A stretch of 44,832 nucleotides of DNA from Thiomargarita sp. (GCA_020720115.1 DYPD01000017.1:1-44832), one strand, 5' to 3'. Shown: positions 9,069 through 17,967, counted from the first letter of the stretch. Translations and numbers: made by a program. The notes: generated from the sequence alone by a model not told the origin.

Positions 9069-9525
9069 CTGTTTTGGTACATTTTGTTAAATATGTCAGT
9101 TATGTTGCATGGTAAAGCAATCCACTTTTGCACTTTTGGTTAAAGAGAAGTTGTCAGTCATATTTTATGGCGCATTATGTCGCTCATAGCCAAAAATGAC
9201 CGAGGTTGTTGAAAAACTGCAACTATAATTGGCAATATTGAAAAACGCTTTGTTTTTACTGCATTTTTTATCGGGATTTATGGGCTGTGCTGGGGCTACC
9301 GCTGGTCGTCATACACAGGAATAAACTGTGAATGAATGCTATTATTGGGGGGAGGAGAGAGTGGCATTCTGTTAGTGAGCACCTTACTATTTGGAGTATG
9401 GATGCAGGTAGGCATCTGTATTGGCTTTTTTAGGAAGGACGATGTTGGTATATCGTCTAGTGGTTTAGCCTGTTGCCTATTATCTCTTCAATGTCGAAAT
9501 TACAGTGAACCCAGGAGTAAATCTC
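9069..9525. other. Long intergenic region upstream of the DUF928 gene
   Basis: These 457 bases hold no convincing gene. The ORF at 9336-9614 overlaps the start of the DUF928 gene in another frame and has no family features. There is a short hairpin-forming pair, gacgat/atcgtc, at about 9438-9457. The region presumably carries the promoter for the DUF928-CHASE2 pair, but I could not pick a clear -35/-10. Confidence 0.4.
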
Positions 9526-10218
9526 ATGAAGACGTATACACTTCGCCCCTTTTTGAAACTGATAGGTATTGGTTTCTTGACTTTAATTTCATATTCGCTG
9601 GCTTATGCTGGTGATGCGCCACCGGTTTATACGCCGCCGGTTGTTGATGCCCCTGGAACGACGGTGGGGGGGGGAACTCGCGGTCATGAAAGCGTTGAGG
9701 ATGATCAGTTTCTCAGTGTGTTAGCGACTCAAACGCATGTGGGTCAGACTATTTCTGCGCAGCCAGTATTGTATTGGGTGCTTACGCATGACATGGAGAG
9801 TTCTATCATGGTGAGCCTGAGCAATATGGATGCCGCAATGCAAACGGGGAAGCCTTTGCTGGGCATTGAGGTGGCTCATCCCAAAGCGGGGATTTATAAG
9901 GTTGATTTGGCAAAACACCAGGTGATTTTGGAACCTGGTGTAGAATATGCCTGGGGGGTTGAGGCTTTAGTAGATGAGCAGTTTCCTTCTCGAAATCCAA
10001 GTTCTATGGCAACTTTGGTGCGCATTCAGCCGCAACTGAAGGTGGCTGAAGCCTTAGCTAAAACTAATGAGTTGGAGCATCCTGCAATCTATGCTCAAGC
10101 GGGACTTTGGTATGATGCTTTTGATGCTTTATCTCGGTTGATTGATAAGTATCCTGGTAAAGCGACTGAATTGCACCAATATCGTAGTGACTTGTTGCGA
10201 CAAATCGGGTTGCAGTAG
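9526..10218 (+). CDS. Exported DUF928 family protein
   Basis: The ATG at 9526 is preceded by AGGAG with good spacing and is chosen over the GTG at 9505. The resulting 230-residue protein opens with a signal peptide (FLKLIGIGFLTLISYSLAYA, likely cut before GDAPP), so it should act in the periplasm. The body fits DUF928: a Gly-rich GTTVGGGTRG segment, PVLYWVL, LEPGVEYAWGVEALV, and a C-terminal helical part (AQAGLWYDAFDALSRLI). It is followed after 51 bases by a CHASE2 protein, a pairing I associate with cyanobacteria and some proteobacteria. The function is unknown. A periplasmic partner for the CHASE2 sensor is a reasonable inference from the order. Confidence 0.75.
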   Translation: MKTYTLRPFLKLIGIGFLTLISYSLAYAGDAPPVYTPPVVDAPGTTVGGGTRGHESVEDDQFLSVLATQTHVGQTISAQPVLYWVLTHDMESSIMVSLSNMDAAMQTGKPLLGIEVAHPKAGIYKVDLAKHQVILEPGVEYAWGVEALVDEQFPSRNPSSMATLVRIQPQLKVAEALAKTNELEHPAIYAQAGLWYDAFDALSRLIDKYPGKATELHQYRSDLLRQIGLQ

Positions 10219-10269
10219 GTTGCTAAACACGAAAGGATGGTTGCTCAAAGCGAGCAATAAAAGGAATGT

Positions 10270-12963
10270 ATGTCAGAAATACCTAGGACCGACTCTGCAA
10301 TTCAAAAAAACACTTCATCTTCTTCCCGCCTTTCCAAGCTGAGCCTTCAGTCTGGACACCGCCTACGCGGTATTTCGGTTTTTTTCGTCAGCTTTCTGGT
10401 TACTTTAATCCTTTTAGGTGGCTGGCGCCTTGGTTGGTTTCAATCCTTAGAACTTAATGCCTATGATTGGATTGTCCGTTTGCGTCCAGTTCAACCGCCA
10501 GATTCCCGTATTTTAGTTGTAGGTATCACTGAAAATGATATTCAGGCTATCAAACAGTTTCCTTTGACCGATGCTAAACTGACTGAAGCTTTGCGCAAAC
10601 TGTTGGTGTATAAGCCTGCATTGATTGGTTTAGATATATACCGCGATATACCGCATGGTGAAGGGGGTGATGAACTGCTTGCATTGCTTAAGTCTTCAAC
10701 CTTTATCAGTGTGACTAAAGTCATTGGTAAAGAGGTACCGTCACCGCCAGGTTTGTCCGCCGCCCGTATTGGTTTTAGCGATATGTTGCTCGATCCTGAT
10801 GCGGTTATCCGTCGTAATCTGTTGTATATGCGGATGGGTAGTGGCGAAACTATCAGTTCTTTTGCGTTTAGTTTAGCCATTGCTTATTTGTGGCAAAATG
10901 GCATTGCATTGACTCCAAGTAGTGATAAACCGGAACATTTTTTCTTAGGAAAATCTTTATATCAGCCCTTAAACAAGGGGTCAGGCAGCTACCAGACGAT
11001 TGATACGGGCGGCTATCAGATCATGCTCAATTACCGCCCAGGTGACGCTGTTGCGCAGCAAGTGAGCCTGATGGATGTGTTAGAAAATCGTGTGCCAGAG
11101 GCGCAGATCAAGGACAAAATCGTGTTGCTGGGCACAGTCGCACCGAGTGCTAAGGATATGTATTTTACGCCGTACAGCTACAGTGATAGAGATACGGTGC
11201 AAGTGCCAGGTATTTTGGTACATGCGCATATGCTGAGTCAGTTTTTGAATGCTGCTTTAGGCAATGCTGGGGAAGATTCGGCAGAGGGGTTCCCTTACCC
11301 GCCCATGATTCGCTTTTTTTCTGATTGGGTAGAAGCATTCTGGATTCTGTTTTGGGCATTTGTCGGTGCTTGGTTGACCTGGCGTATGCAGCATCCGCTA
11401 CCGTTGGCACTCAGCATTGCCAGTGTTTTTTTGCTACTACCGGGCTGTGGCTTTGTGCTGTTGGTGTATGAGGGGATTTGGATTCCGCTTGCTACCCCGG
11501 CAACGACATTCCTGGCGGCAATTATCACTGTCATGAGCGCCCGCCGCGCTTACCTGGCACTTTACGATGCGCTGACTGGCTTGCCAAATCGTGCTTTGTT
11601 TATGCGGCAATTGCGGCGTGCTCAGTATGGCGGTTGGTTGTATCGCAAAACCCACCCAAGGCTGGCGCAACCGGAAAAAACGGACTTGCATCTCATTGCT
11701 GCGGTGCTGTTGCTGGATTTGGAGCGGTTTAAGGTCATTAATGCCGTGTTAGGACCAGAAACCGGTGATTTGTTGCTGAAAGCCTTTGCCAGCCGCTTGC
11801 ATAACTTACTGTCCAACTTTATTGGACAAACGCCAGGGGCAAGTGTGCCCAGTTTGGCGCGAGTTGGGGGTACTGAGTTTGCAATGCTTCTGCGTTACCC
11901 TAAAAACCCGCAAGAAGTGATTGATTTTACAATAGAAATGCAACATAGCATTATGCAGCCGTTTGCCGTACAGACGCACGAAATCTTTACCTACACCAAT
12001 ATCGGCATTGCGTTAGCCTACACAGGCACAGATCGCGCTCTGCTGCGGGATGCTCATGCCGCGATGAACCGCGCCAAAGCTTTAGGTAAAAATGCGCCAG
12101 AGGTGTTTGTTGCTTCTACTGGTTTGGAGGAAATCAAACATTTCCAGATCGAGAGCGACTTGCGCCGTGCAGTGCGACGCCACCAATCCGCTTTTGCTGC
12201 CACCAGTTCTGCTATCAATGAATTTCCGGTTTATTACCAACCGCTGGTGTCTTTGAAAACCGGGCGTATTGCCGGCTTTGAGGCGCTGGTGCGCTGGCAG
12301 CATCCAACACGCGGTTTGGTTTCGCCCATTGAATTTATTAATATCGCTGAAGAAACCGGTTTAATTGTTGCCATAGGGGAATGGGTGCTCATTGAAGCCT
12401 GTCGTCAAGCCTTTGAATGGCAACGCCGTTTTAGTCAGTATGAACAACTGATTCTCAGCGTTAATTTATCAGGCAAGCAATTTGAGCAACTTGATCTCAA
12501 TGAACGTGTAACCAGGGCTTTGAAAAAAAGCGGGCTTGCGCCGCAACATTTGAAGCTGGAAATCACCGAAAGCATGATTATGAAAGACTTATCCTTGACA
12601 GTGGATATTCTCAACCGCTTGAAAGCTTTAGATATTAAACTCAGTATTGATGATTTTGGTACAGGCTATTCTTCATTGGCGTATTTAACTCAATTCCCTA
12701 CTGATACCCTAAAAATTGACAAAGCCTTCATTAAAAATATGCTTTTAAGTCAACAAGATAGAACTATCGTTAAAAGCATTGCCCGGCTGGCGCATGAGCT
12801 GGAAATGGAAGTGACAGCCGAAGGTATCGAAGAAGTTGAACAGCTTTTGCACCTGCACGCATTGGGCTGTGAATACGGGCAAGGCTACTTGTTTTCGCCC
12901 CCTGTGCCCTATAATGAAGCAGAAGCGATGCTCGAACAAAATCCCTGTTGGTTACAAAACTAA
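10270..12963 (+). CDS. CHASE2-GGDEF-EAL cyclic di-GMP signalling protein
   Basis: This 897-residue inner-membrane protein has one N-terminal membrane segment (about 35-55). A periplasmic CHASE2 sensor (about 60-330) follows, with ILVVGITENDIQAI, ALIGLDIYRD and DKIVLLGTVAPSAKD. Three more membrane segments lie near 353-425. The GGDEF domain (LYDALTGLPNRALF, LLDLERFK) has the signature changed to GGTEF (533-537). The metal-binding third position is Thr, so diguanylate cyclase activity is doubtful. The EAL domain looks intact: FEALVRWQHP, LEITES, IDDFGTGYSSL, TAEGIE and GYLF. The likely output is c-di-GMP hydrolysis controlled by a periplasmic signal, perhaps with GGTEF as a GTP-sensing module. 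A strong terminator follows. Confidence 0.93.
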   Translation: MSEIPRTDSAIQKNTSSSSRLSKLSLQSGHRLRGISVFFVSFLVTLILLGGWRLGWFQSLELNAYDWIVRLRPVQPPDSRILVVGITENDIQAIKQFPLTDAKLTEALRKLLVYKPALIGLDIYRDIPHGEGGDELLALLKSSTFISVTKVIGKEVPSPPGLSAARIGFSDMLLDPDAVIRRNLLYMRMGSGETISSFAFSLAIAYLWQNGIALTPSSDKPEHFFLGKSLYQPLNKGSGSYQTIDTGGYQIMLNYRPGDAVAQQVSLMDVLENRVPEAQIKDKIVLLGTVAPSAKDMYFTPYSYSDRDTVQVPGILVHAHMLSQFLNAALGNAGEDSAEGFPYPPMIRFFSDWVEAFWILFWAFVGAWLTWRMQHPLPLALSIASVFLLLPGCGFVLLVYEGIWIPLATPATTFLAAIITVMSARRAYLALYDALTGLPNRALFMRQLRRAQYGGWLYRKTHPRLAQPEKTDLHLIAAVLLLDLERFKVINAVLGPETGDLLLKAFASRLHNLLSNFIGQTPGASVPSLARVGGTEFAMLLRYPKNPQEVIDFTIEMQHSIMQPFAVQTHEIFTYTNIGIALAYTGTDRALLRDAHAAMNRAKALGKNAPEVFVASTGLEEIKHFQIESDLRRAVRRHQSAFAATSSAINEFPVYYQPLVSLKTGRIAGFEALVRWQHPTRGLVSPIEFINIAEETGLIVAIGEWVLIEACRQAFEWQRRFSQYEQLILSVNLSGKQFEQLDLNERVTRALKKSGLAPQHLKLEITESMIMKDLSLTVDILNRLKALDIKLSIDDFGTGYSSLAYLTQFPTDTLKIDKAFIKNMLLSQQDRTIVKSIARLAHELEMEVTAEGIEEVEQLLHLHALGCEYGQGYLFSPPVPYNEAEAMLEQNPCWLQN

Positions 12964-12982
12964 ACAAAAGGTTAGGCGCAAA

Positions 12983-13020
12983 AAAGAGGCGCAAGCCTTA
13001 TGCTTGCGCCTCTTTCTTAT
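12983..13020 (+). terminator. Rho-independent terminator after the CHASE2-EAL gene
   Basis: A perfect 14-bp inverted repeat, aaagaggcgcaagc with its complement at 13002-13015, is separated by a 5-base loop and runs into a T-rich tail (tctttctta). It begins about 20 bases after the stop codon. Confidence 0.9.
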
Positions 13021-13117
13021 GCTTTTCTGCCACAGCTAAAAAACATTGATAAACTTGATTAACCTATAAAGAATTTTATAAAAAATACGCAGAAGATTGA
13101 CTACACTATGAATACAG

Positions 13118-13140
13118 GGTTTTCTTGTTTGTGGAAAACC
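13118..13140 (+). other. Small hairpin upstream of the phasin gene
   Basis: A perfect 7-bp inverted repeat (ggttttc/gaaaacc) with a 9-base loop lies about 70 bases before the phasin start. It could be part of the leader or an operator half-site pair. No function can be assigned from sequence. Confidence 0.3.
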
Positions 13141-13211
13141 TTATAAAAACACAGATTTTTTAAGGCGCTGAAACACCTTGGGAAACCTGACTACCACTTG
13201 AGGAGATGTTC

Positions 13212-13595
13212 ATGTCCAAGCAAAAAGACCCGCAAACCGATCTGCAAATAGCCCAAATGGTTAAACATTCTGCCCATCAAATCTGGCTTGCAGGGCTGGG
13301 TGCTTTCGTCAAAACACAGCAGGAAAACAATGGTTTATTTGAAGAATTAGTAGCAGAAGGCGAAGCAGCGGAAAAGCGTTGTCGTGAAGAGCGGCAAAAT
13401 TGTGCGCAGCATTTGCCGCCTAAGCCGCAAGCTGCCTGGAGCCGAATGGAAAATAGTTTTGAAGAACGGGTTGCACAGGCTGTCAACCGTCTGGGCGTAC
13501 CTTCCCGCAAGGAGTTGCAAAATTTAACAGAGCAAGTAGATACCTTAGCCAAACATCTACAACAGCTCCAAGTCGCTGGACAGCTTAGAAATTAA
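13212..13595 (+). CDS. Phasin family protein (polyhydroxyalkanoate granule associated)
   Basis: This 127-residue protein resembles the PhaF/PhaI-type granule-associated family. It has an N-terminal amphipathic part with HSAHQIWLAGLGAFVKTQQE, a central charged segment, and a C-terminal EERVAQAVNRLGVPSRKELQ followed by a coiled coil (LTEQVDTLAKHLQQLQ). It is expected to coat PHA storage granules. The AGGAG at 13201-13205 touches the ATG at 13206 and is six bases from the ATG at 13212, so the second start is preferred. No pha biosynthesis gene is nearby. It converges with the downstream kinase gene. Confidence 0.85.
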   Translation: MSKQKDPQTDLQIAQMVKHSAHQIWLAGLGAFVKTQQENNGLFEELVAEGEAAEKRCREERQNCAQHLPPKPQAAWSRMENSFEERVAQAVNRLGVPSRKELQNLTEQVDTLAKHLQQLQVAGQLRN

Positions 13596-13610
13596 GTCAA
13601 TACGACAAAC

Positions 13611-14795
13611 TCACAAGCGCGTTCTACCCTCAGCGGAACGCGCAAAAGCCTCAGCTTCTTGTGCGCTAAAGCGTTCATAAGGAAAACGCAGGCTCACGCA
13701 GTAATGTCCCGCCTCGCTAAAGGTTTCCAACTTGCCTTTTCGCCCATAATAGACACTCAAGCGTTGCCGCAGATTATCCAGCGCGATGCCGTTGCCCCTG
13801 CCTTTACGTTCCACCCAAGTATCGGCTGGCGGCAGTGGATTTTCTATATCAATTTTGATGTCGTGCTCGTCGGTTAAGCCGGTAATCACAATCACCCCGC
13901 CTTGCGGCAACGGCTGTATGCCGTAATAAATGGCGTTTTCCAGCAGGGGTTGTAGGCTGAGTTTGGGTACGAGCGCATCCTTTGGCACTGCATCCAATTG
14001 CCATTTCACTTGCAGGCGATTACCCAAACGCAAGCCCTCAATACGCAAATAACGCTCACACAGGCTGATTTCGTCGGCTAACTGCACGCGCTTTTTAGCA
14101 TCGCTGAGCGTGGCACGAAATAATTCCGACAAATCTTCGACTGCTTGCTCGGCTAACTCGGCATCAATGCGCGTCAAACTGGCAATGGTGTTCATGCTGT
14201 TAAATAAAAAATGCGGGTGAATTCGCGCCTGCAATGCTTGTACACGAAACTCAGCCTCGGCTTCTGCCTTCAGTCGCCAATGGTAGCTAAGGTGAAAATA
14301 ATGTAGCGCGATAATGCTCACCACTGCGCTGATGCCCAAATTGCGTAGCATGAACACGGGATACTTAAAAGGCGCAATGCTCACATCGCCCATGCCTTTA
14401 ATCACTAGGTTACTGTTGGGCACCACAATCATCTGGTCAAAACCTGGCGGCGGCGTGAGCGCAGCGGCAGGGTCTAGCCAAAATAACCAGGCTAAGTGAC
14501 TGTAAATAGAGGTAATCAGCATCACTAATAAATGAATTAACACTGCTGACACCAGGCGTTGACGCTTTTCCAGCCAATGGCGAGCAGGGCACAAAAACAC
14601 GATGCTACTCAACACCACTGCATGAACAAACAGGGAAACACTGATAATGCTGATAAATTTATGTGTGGGAAACCCCAAAGGCGCTAACACAATCACTAAG
14701 GCTAAAAGCTGCGCCAACAATAAGCCGCTCCAAATCAAGCGCGGCTGGCAAAAATCCGGCAAAAAAGGCGTTTCTGACAGCGGTGGAAGAGACAT
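13611..14795 (-). CDS. AlgZ/LytS-type sensor histidine kinase
   Basis: This 394-residue membrane kinase has about four hydrophobic segments in the first 200 residues, then a HisK_5TM/His_kinase (LytS/YehU class) core. The H-box is RIHPHFLFNSMNTIASL, followed by LSELFRATLSD, EISLCERYLRIEGLRLG and LQPLLENAIYYGIQ. The ATPase glycine loop is GRGNGIALDNLRQRL. The AGGAA Shine-Dalgarno upstream of the ATG supports the start. In Pseudomonas the related AlgZ (FimS) pairs with the LytTR regulator AlgR to control type IV pili and exopolysaccharide. No LytTR regulator lies within the window. The AlgZ name is family-level and not proven orthology. Confidence 0.85.
   Translation of the reverse strand: MSLPPLSETPFLPDFCQPRLIWSGLLLAQLLALVIVLAPLGFPTHKFISIISVSLFVHAVVLSSIVFLCPARHWLEKRQRLVSAVLIHLLVMLITSIYSHLAWLFWLDPAAALTPPPGFDQMIVVPNSNLVIKGMGDVSIAPFKYPVFMLRNLGISAVVSIIALHYFHLSYHWRLKAEAEAEFRVQALQARIHPHFLFNSMNTIASLTRIDAELAEQAVEDLSELFRATLSDAKKRVQLADEISLCERYLRIEGLRLGNRLQVKWQLDAVPKDALVPKLSLQPLLENAIYYGIQPLPQGGVIVITGLTDEHDIKIDIENPLPPADTWVERKGRGNGIALDNLRQRLSVYYGRKGKLETFSEAGHYCVSLRFPYERFSAQEAEAFARSAEGRTRL
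13617..13643. other. Hairpin at the phasin/histidine-kinase convergent junction
   Basis: An 8-bp perfect inverted repeat (gcgcgttc/gaacgcgc) with an 11-base loop overlaps the 3' end of the minus-strand kinase gene, just past the phasin stop. It lacks a strong T-run on either strand, so termination is only a possibility. Confidence 0.3.
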
Positions 14796-15179
14796 GAGTA
14801 TTCCTGTGGATAAAAGGTATTGATCGTCAAGGCGTTTGGCATAGCCGTCTGGTAAAAGTTAGGGTTAATTTCAAAGCAATCTTTCTATGGGTAATGCCTT
14901 GGATAACAATAAAATGGCGTTTTTTGCGCAGCAACACCTTGACCTTCAAGATAGAAGAGTTTATTTTTACACGTTTCTCTTGTTTTTTGTCCAAAGCATT
15001 AGATTCCCGTGTTCATTCAACAAAATCTCTTTATTAAATAAGGGATTAATTGCAGATTAAGGGTTAAGCGTGTAAACCCGCATTGCAAAATAAGCGTGGC
15101 GCTAACATTATCTGCTTTAAGAAGTGCGGTAGTAAGGCACTTCTGCATACTAAACTAATGTGTACAAAGGGGGGCCAAC
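14796..15179 (+). promoter_or_regulatory. Long leader/promoter region of ilvB with a hairpin
   Basis: This 384-base gap separates the divergent kinase and ilvB genes and holds no gene. A perfect 8-bp inverted repeat, agaagtgc/gcacttct (15120-15127 and 15137-15144), sits about 36 bases before the ilvB start. A smaller gggtt/aaccc pair lies near 15061-15079. Attenuation by branched-chain amino acids is common for ilv operons, but I see no leader peptide rich in Ile/Val/Leu codons and no T-run after the hairpin. Regulation here is unproven. Confidence 0.4.
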
Positions 15180-16937
15180 GTGGCCAATGAAGCAGAAATC
15201 TTAACTGGTGCTGAAATACTCGTCCGTTGCTTAGAGCAAGAAGGTGTTGAATTCATCTTCGGCTATCCAGGCGGCTCTGTTCTGCACATTTATGACGCGC
15301 TCTTTACACGCGATCATGCCAATAAAATCCAGCATATACTGGTACGCCATGAGCAGGGCGCTACTCATGCTGCGGATGGTTATGCACGCGCTACCGGCAA
15401 ACCTGGCGTGGTGCTGGTAACTTCCGGTCCGGGTGCGACCAATGCAGTCACTGGGATTGCAACCGCCTACATGGATTCCATCCCAATGGTGGTCATTACC
15501 GGTCAAGTACCTACGACCTTGATTGGCAACGACGCGTTCCAAGAAGTGGATTCTGTTGGCATCACGCGCCCCTGTGTAAAACACAATTTTCTGGTCAATG
15601 ACGTTAAAAATTTGGCTATGACCATGAAAAAAGCTTTTTATATTGCCACCACTGGGCGTCCAGGACCTGTAGTTGTGGACATTCCCAAAGACATTACCGC
15701 ACACAAAACCCTGTTTGCTTATCCTGACAGCATTGAATTGCGCTCTTATAAGCCCGTATTGAGCGGTCATCCGGGGCAAATTCGCAAAGCTGCCGAGCTG
15801 ATTTTATCCGCCAAGCGCCCGGTAATTTATACTGGCGGCGGCGTTGTATTGAGCAATGCGACAGAAGAACTAACCCAGTTTACCCGCTTACTCCGCTACC
15901 CCATTACGCAAACGCTGATGGGTTTAGGTGCGTATCCAGCAACCGATAAGCAGTTTATCGGCATGTTAGGCATGCACGGCACTTATGAAGCCAACATGGC
16001 AATGCACGAATGTGACGTGCTCGTTGCTATTGGTGCTCGTTTTGATGACCGCGTGACCGGCGATGTAAAAAAATTCTGTCCCCATGCCAAAATTATCCAC
16101 ATAGACATTGATCCCTCTTCCATTTCCAAAAATGTACGGGTGGATATTCCTATTGTGGGCGATGTTAAGCATGTGTTAATTGACTTAACTAAAGAGATTC
16201 GTGACAGCGGGCGCAGTCCTGGAGAAGACGCTTTAACGCAATGGTGGGCGCAGATTCATAACTGGCAGGAAAAACACTGTCTCTACTATGATCGCAACAG
16301 CGAACTTATCAAACCGCAAGCCGTCATTGAAACCCTATACGAATTGACGGGCGGCGATGCCTTCATCACTTCTGACGTAGGTCAGCACCAAATGTGGGCT
16401 GCACAATTCTACAAGTTTGACCAGCCGCGCCGTTGGATTAATTCCGGTGGCTTAGGCACAATGGGATTTGGTTTACCTGCCGCTATCGGCGTTAAGCTCG
16501 CCTATCCGGATCGCCCAGTTTTCTGCATTACTGGAGAAGCCAGCATTCAAATGTGCATCCAGGAGCTTTCAACCTGCAAACAATATGACTTACCGATTAA
16601 AATCATTTGTTTGAATAACCGCTACATGGGCATGGTGCGGCAGTGGCAAGAAATGTTCTATGACAAGCGTTATTCGCATTCCTACATGGATGCTTTGCCA
16701 GATTTCGTTAAATTGGCAGAAAGTTATGGACATCTCGGCAGATACATTACCAAGCCCGAAGCGGTGAGGTCTGCCTTGGAAGAAGCGATGGCTATTCAAG
16801 ACCGCCTCGTATTCATGGATTTTATTACTGATCCAGCAGAAAATGTTTTCCCGATGGTTGCAGCCGGCAAAGGACAGCACGAAATGGTGCTGTCCCCCCT
16901 GTCACCACAGACGCCAGTTGAAAGGGAGTTAGCCTAA
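15180..16937 (+). CDS. ilvB: Acetolactate synthase large (catalytic) subunit
   Basis: This is the catalytic ThDP/FAD subunit of acetohydroxyacid synthase, first common enzyme of valine, leucine and isoleucine synthesis. At 585 residues it has the full family length. The ThDP glutamate is in LVRHEQGATHAADGYARATG, followed by SGPGATNAVTGIATAYMDS. The C-terminal ThDP domain has SGGLGTMGFGLPAAIG, TGEAS and CLNNRYMGMVRQWQ. The start is GTG at 15180 with a strong AAGGGGGG upstream. The family includes ilvB, ilvI and ilvG; an ilvI name would be equally acceptable. Its stop overlaps the ilvN start by one base (TAATG), indicating translational coupling. Confidence 0.95.
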   Translation: MANEAEILTGAEILVRCLEQEGVEFIFGYPGGSVLHIYDALFTRDHANKIQHILVRHEQGATHAADGYARATGKPGVVLVTSGPGATNAVTGIATAYMDSIPMVVITGQVPTTLIGNDAFQEVDSVGITRPCVKHNFLVNDVKNLAMTMKKAFYIATTGRPGPVVVDIPKDITAHKTLFAYPDSIELRSYKPVLSGHPGQIRKAAELILSAKRPVIYTGGGVVLSNATEELTQFTRLLRYPITQTLMGLGAYPATDKQFIGMLGMHGTYEANMAMHECDVLVAIGARFDDRVTGDVKKFCPHAKIIHIDIDPSSISKNVRVDIPIVGDVKHVLIDLTKEIRDSGRSPGEDALTQWWAQIHNWQEKHCLYYDRNSELIKPQAVIETLYELTGGDAFITSDVGQHQMWAAQFYKFDQPRRWINSGGLGTMGFGLPAAIGVKLAYPDRPVFCITGEASIQMCIQELSTCKQYDLPIKIICLNNRYMGMVRQWQEMFYDKRYSHSYMDALPDFVKLAESYGHLGRYITKPEAVRSALEEAMAIQDRLVFMDFITDPAENVFPMVAAGKGQHEMVLSPLSPQTPVERELA

Positions 16938-17431
16938 TGCGTCACACCATTTCAGTTTTACTGGAAAACGAAGCAGGAGCACTGTCCCGTGTTTCAGGTC
17001 TGTTTTCCGCACGCGGCTACAACATAGAATCACTCACTGTTGCGCCAACCGAAGACCCCTCTTTATCTCGCATGACCATAGTGACCTATGGTTCAGATGA
17101 GGTGATAGAGCAAATAACTAAACAACTCAACAAATTAGTTGATGTAGTTAAGCTTCTCGATCTAACCGAGGGTGCGCATATCGAGCGCGAACTATTGCTA
17201 ATTAAAGTCAATGTTAATCAGCCCGCAGTCTGTGATGATCTCAAACGCATGACTGACATTTTTCGTGGGCGCGTGATTGATGTCAGCGATGCTTGCTATA
17301 CCATCGAACTGACAGGTACGGGCGATAAACTGGACGCTTTCATTAAAGCCGTCAACCCTAAACTCATCGTTGAAACTGTGCGCTCTGGCGTCTCTGGCAT
17401 TGCACGGGGCAATCGCACCTTGCGGACATAA
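16937..17431 (+). CDS. ilvN: Acetolactate synthase small (regulatory) subunit
   Basis: This is the regulatory subunit that stabilises IlvB and confers valine feedback inhibition. It has 164 residues, matching the IlvH-type two-domain form. An N-terminal ACT domain (HTISVLLENEAGALSRVSGLFSARGYNIESLTV) is followed by a C-terminal domain (LLLIKVNVN...FIKAVNPKLIVETVRSGVSGIARG). It is coupled to ilvB by a one-base overlap and followed by a terminator-like structure before the next gene. ilvH would be an equally valid symbol. Confidence 0.95.
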   Translation: MRHTISVLLENEAGALSRVSGLFSARGYNIESLTVAPTEDPSLSRMTIVTYGSDEVIEQITKQLNKLVDVVKLLDLTEGAHIERELLLIKVNVNQPAVCDDLKRMTDIFRGRVIDVSDACYTIELTGTGDKLDAFIKAVNPKLIVETVRSGVSGIARGNRTLRT

Positions 17432-17439
17432 AGCTTTAA

Positions 17440-17508
17440 CTGCTGCTTGCGTTCCTCGCTCCCTGAGCTTGTCAAAGGGAATAAGGAAGGCAAGCAGCAG
17501 GTTTTTTT
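17440..17508 (+). terminator. Terminator after ilvN with an embedded dispersed-repeat-like palindrome
   Basis: An 11-bp perfect inverted repeat, ctgctgcttgc (17440-17450) and its complement (17490-17500), is followed by GTTTTTTT. The long loop contains a nested stem with CCCTGAGCTTGTCAAAGGG, a near match to a short palindromic motif I recall as common in proteobacterial intergenic DNA. The structure separates ilvBN from the following accessory genes and probably stops or attenuates transcription. Confidence 0.8.
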
Positions 17509-17520
17509 GGGATAAAACTT

Positions 17521-17949
17521 ATGGGTTTGTACGAAACTGATTTCTATGCGTGGACACAACAACAAAGCCAACTGCTCAAAGACGGACAATTAAATCAAAT
17601 TGACATTGCCAATCTGATTGAAGAAATAGAAAGCATGGGCAAATCCGAACTGCGCGAACTAGAAAACCGCTTAGAAATTCTGTTTATGCACTTACTCAAA
17701 TGGCAGTTTCAACCTCAATATCGTGGCAACAGTTGGCGTTACAGCATTGAAGAACAACGTGCAAAACTTGTCGAACATCTTGAAGATAATCCTAGCCTCA
17801 AACACAAACTGCCGCAAGCCTTAACTCGCGCTTACAATCATGCAATTCGTAGCGCAGCCAAAGAAACCAATCTTGCCAAAAAGACATTTCCTCCAATTTG
17901 CCCTTGGACTTTTGAGCAAGTGATGAATGAAGTGTTTTTGCCTGAGTGA
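17521..17949 (+). CDS. DUF29 domain-containing protein
   Basis: This 142-residue protein is typical of DUF29. It opens GLYETDFYAWTQQQSQLLKDG, continues with IANLIEEIESMGKSELRELENRLEIL and HLLKWQFQPQYRGNSWRYSI, and ends with CPWTFEQVMNEVFLP. It has no signal or membrane segment. DUF29 proteins are frequent in cyanobacteria and in large-genome proteobacteria, and their role is unknown. It lies just after the ilvN terminator and 18 bases before a histidine kinase gene, so it may be the first gene of an accessory operon nested in the ilv cluster. It could also be an independent insertion. Confidence 0.85.
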   Translation: MGLYETDFYAWTQQQSQLLKDGQLNQIDIANLIEEIESMGKSELRELENRLEILFMHLLKWQFQPQYRGNSWRYSIEEQRAKLVEHLEDNPSLKHKLPQALTRAYNHAIRSAAKETNLAKKTFPPICPWTFEQVMNEVFLPE

Positions 17950-17967
17950 TTTGTTCAGAATATTCAA

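Noticed and set aside
9336-9614. 92-aa plus-strand ORF upstream of the DUF928 gene
   Set aside because: It overlaps the DUF928 signal-peptide region in another frame and lacks family features, although a Shine-Dalgarno-like ggggagg is close by.
15231-15779. 182-aa minus-strand ORF inside ilvB
   Set aside because: It is antisense to a strongly conserved enzyme gene and shows no motif of its own.
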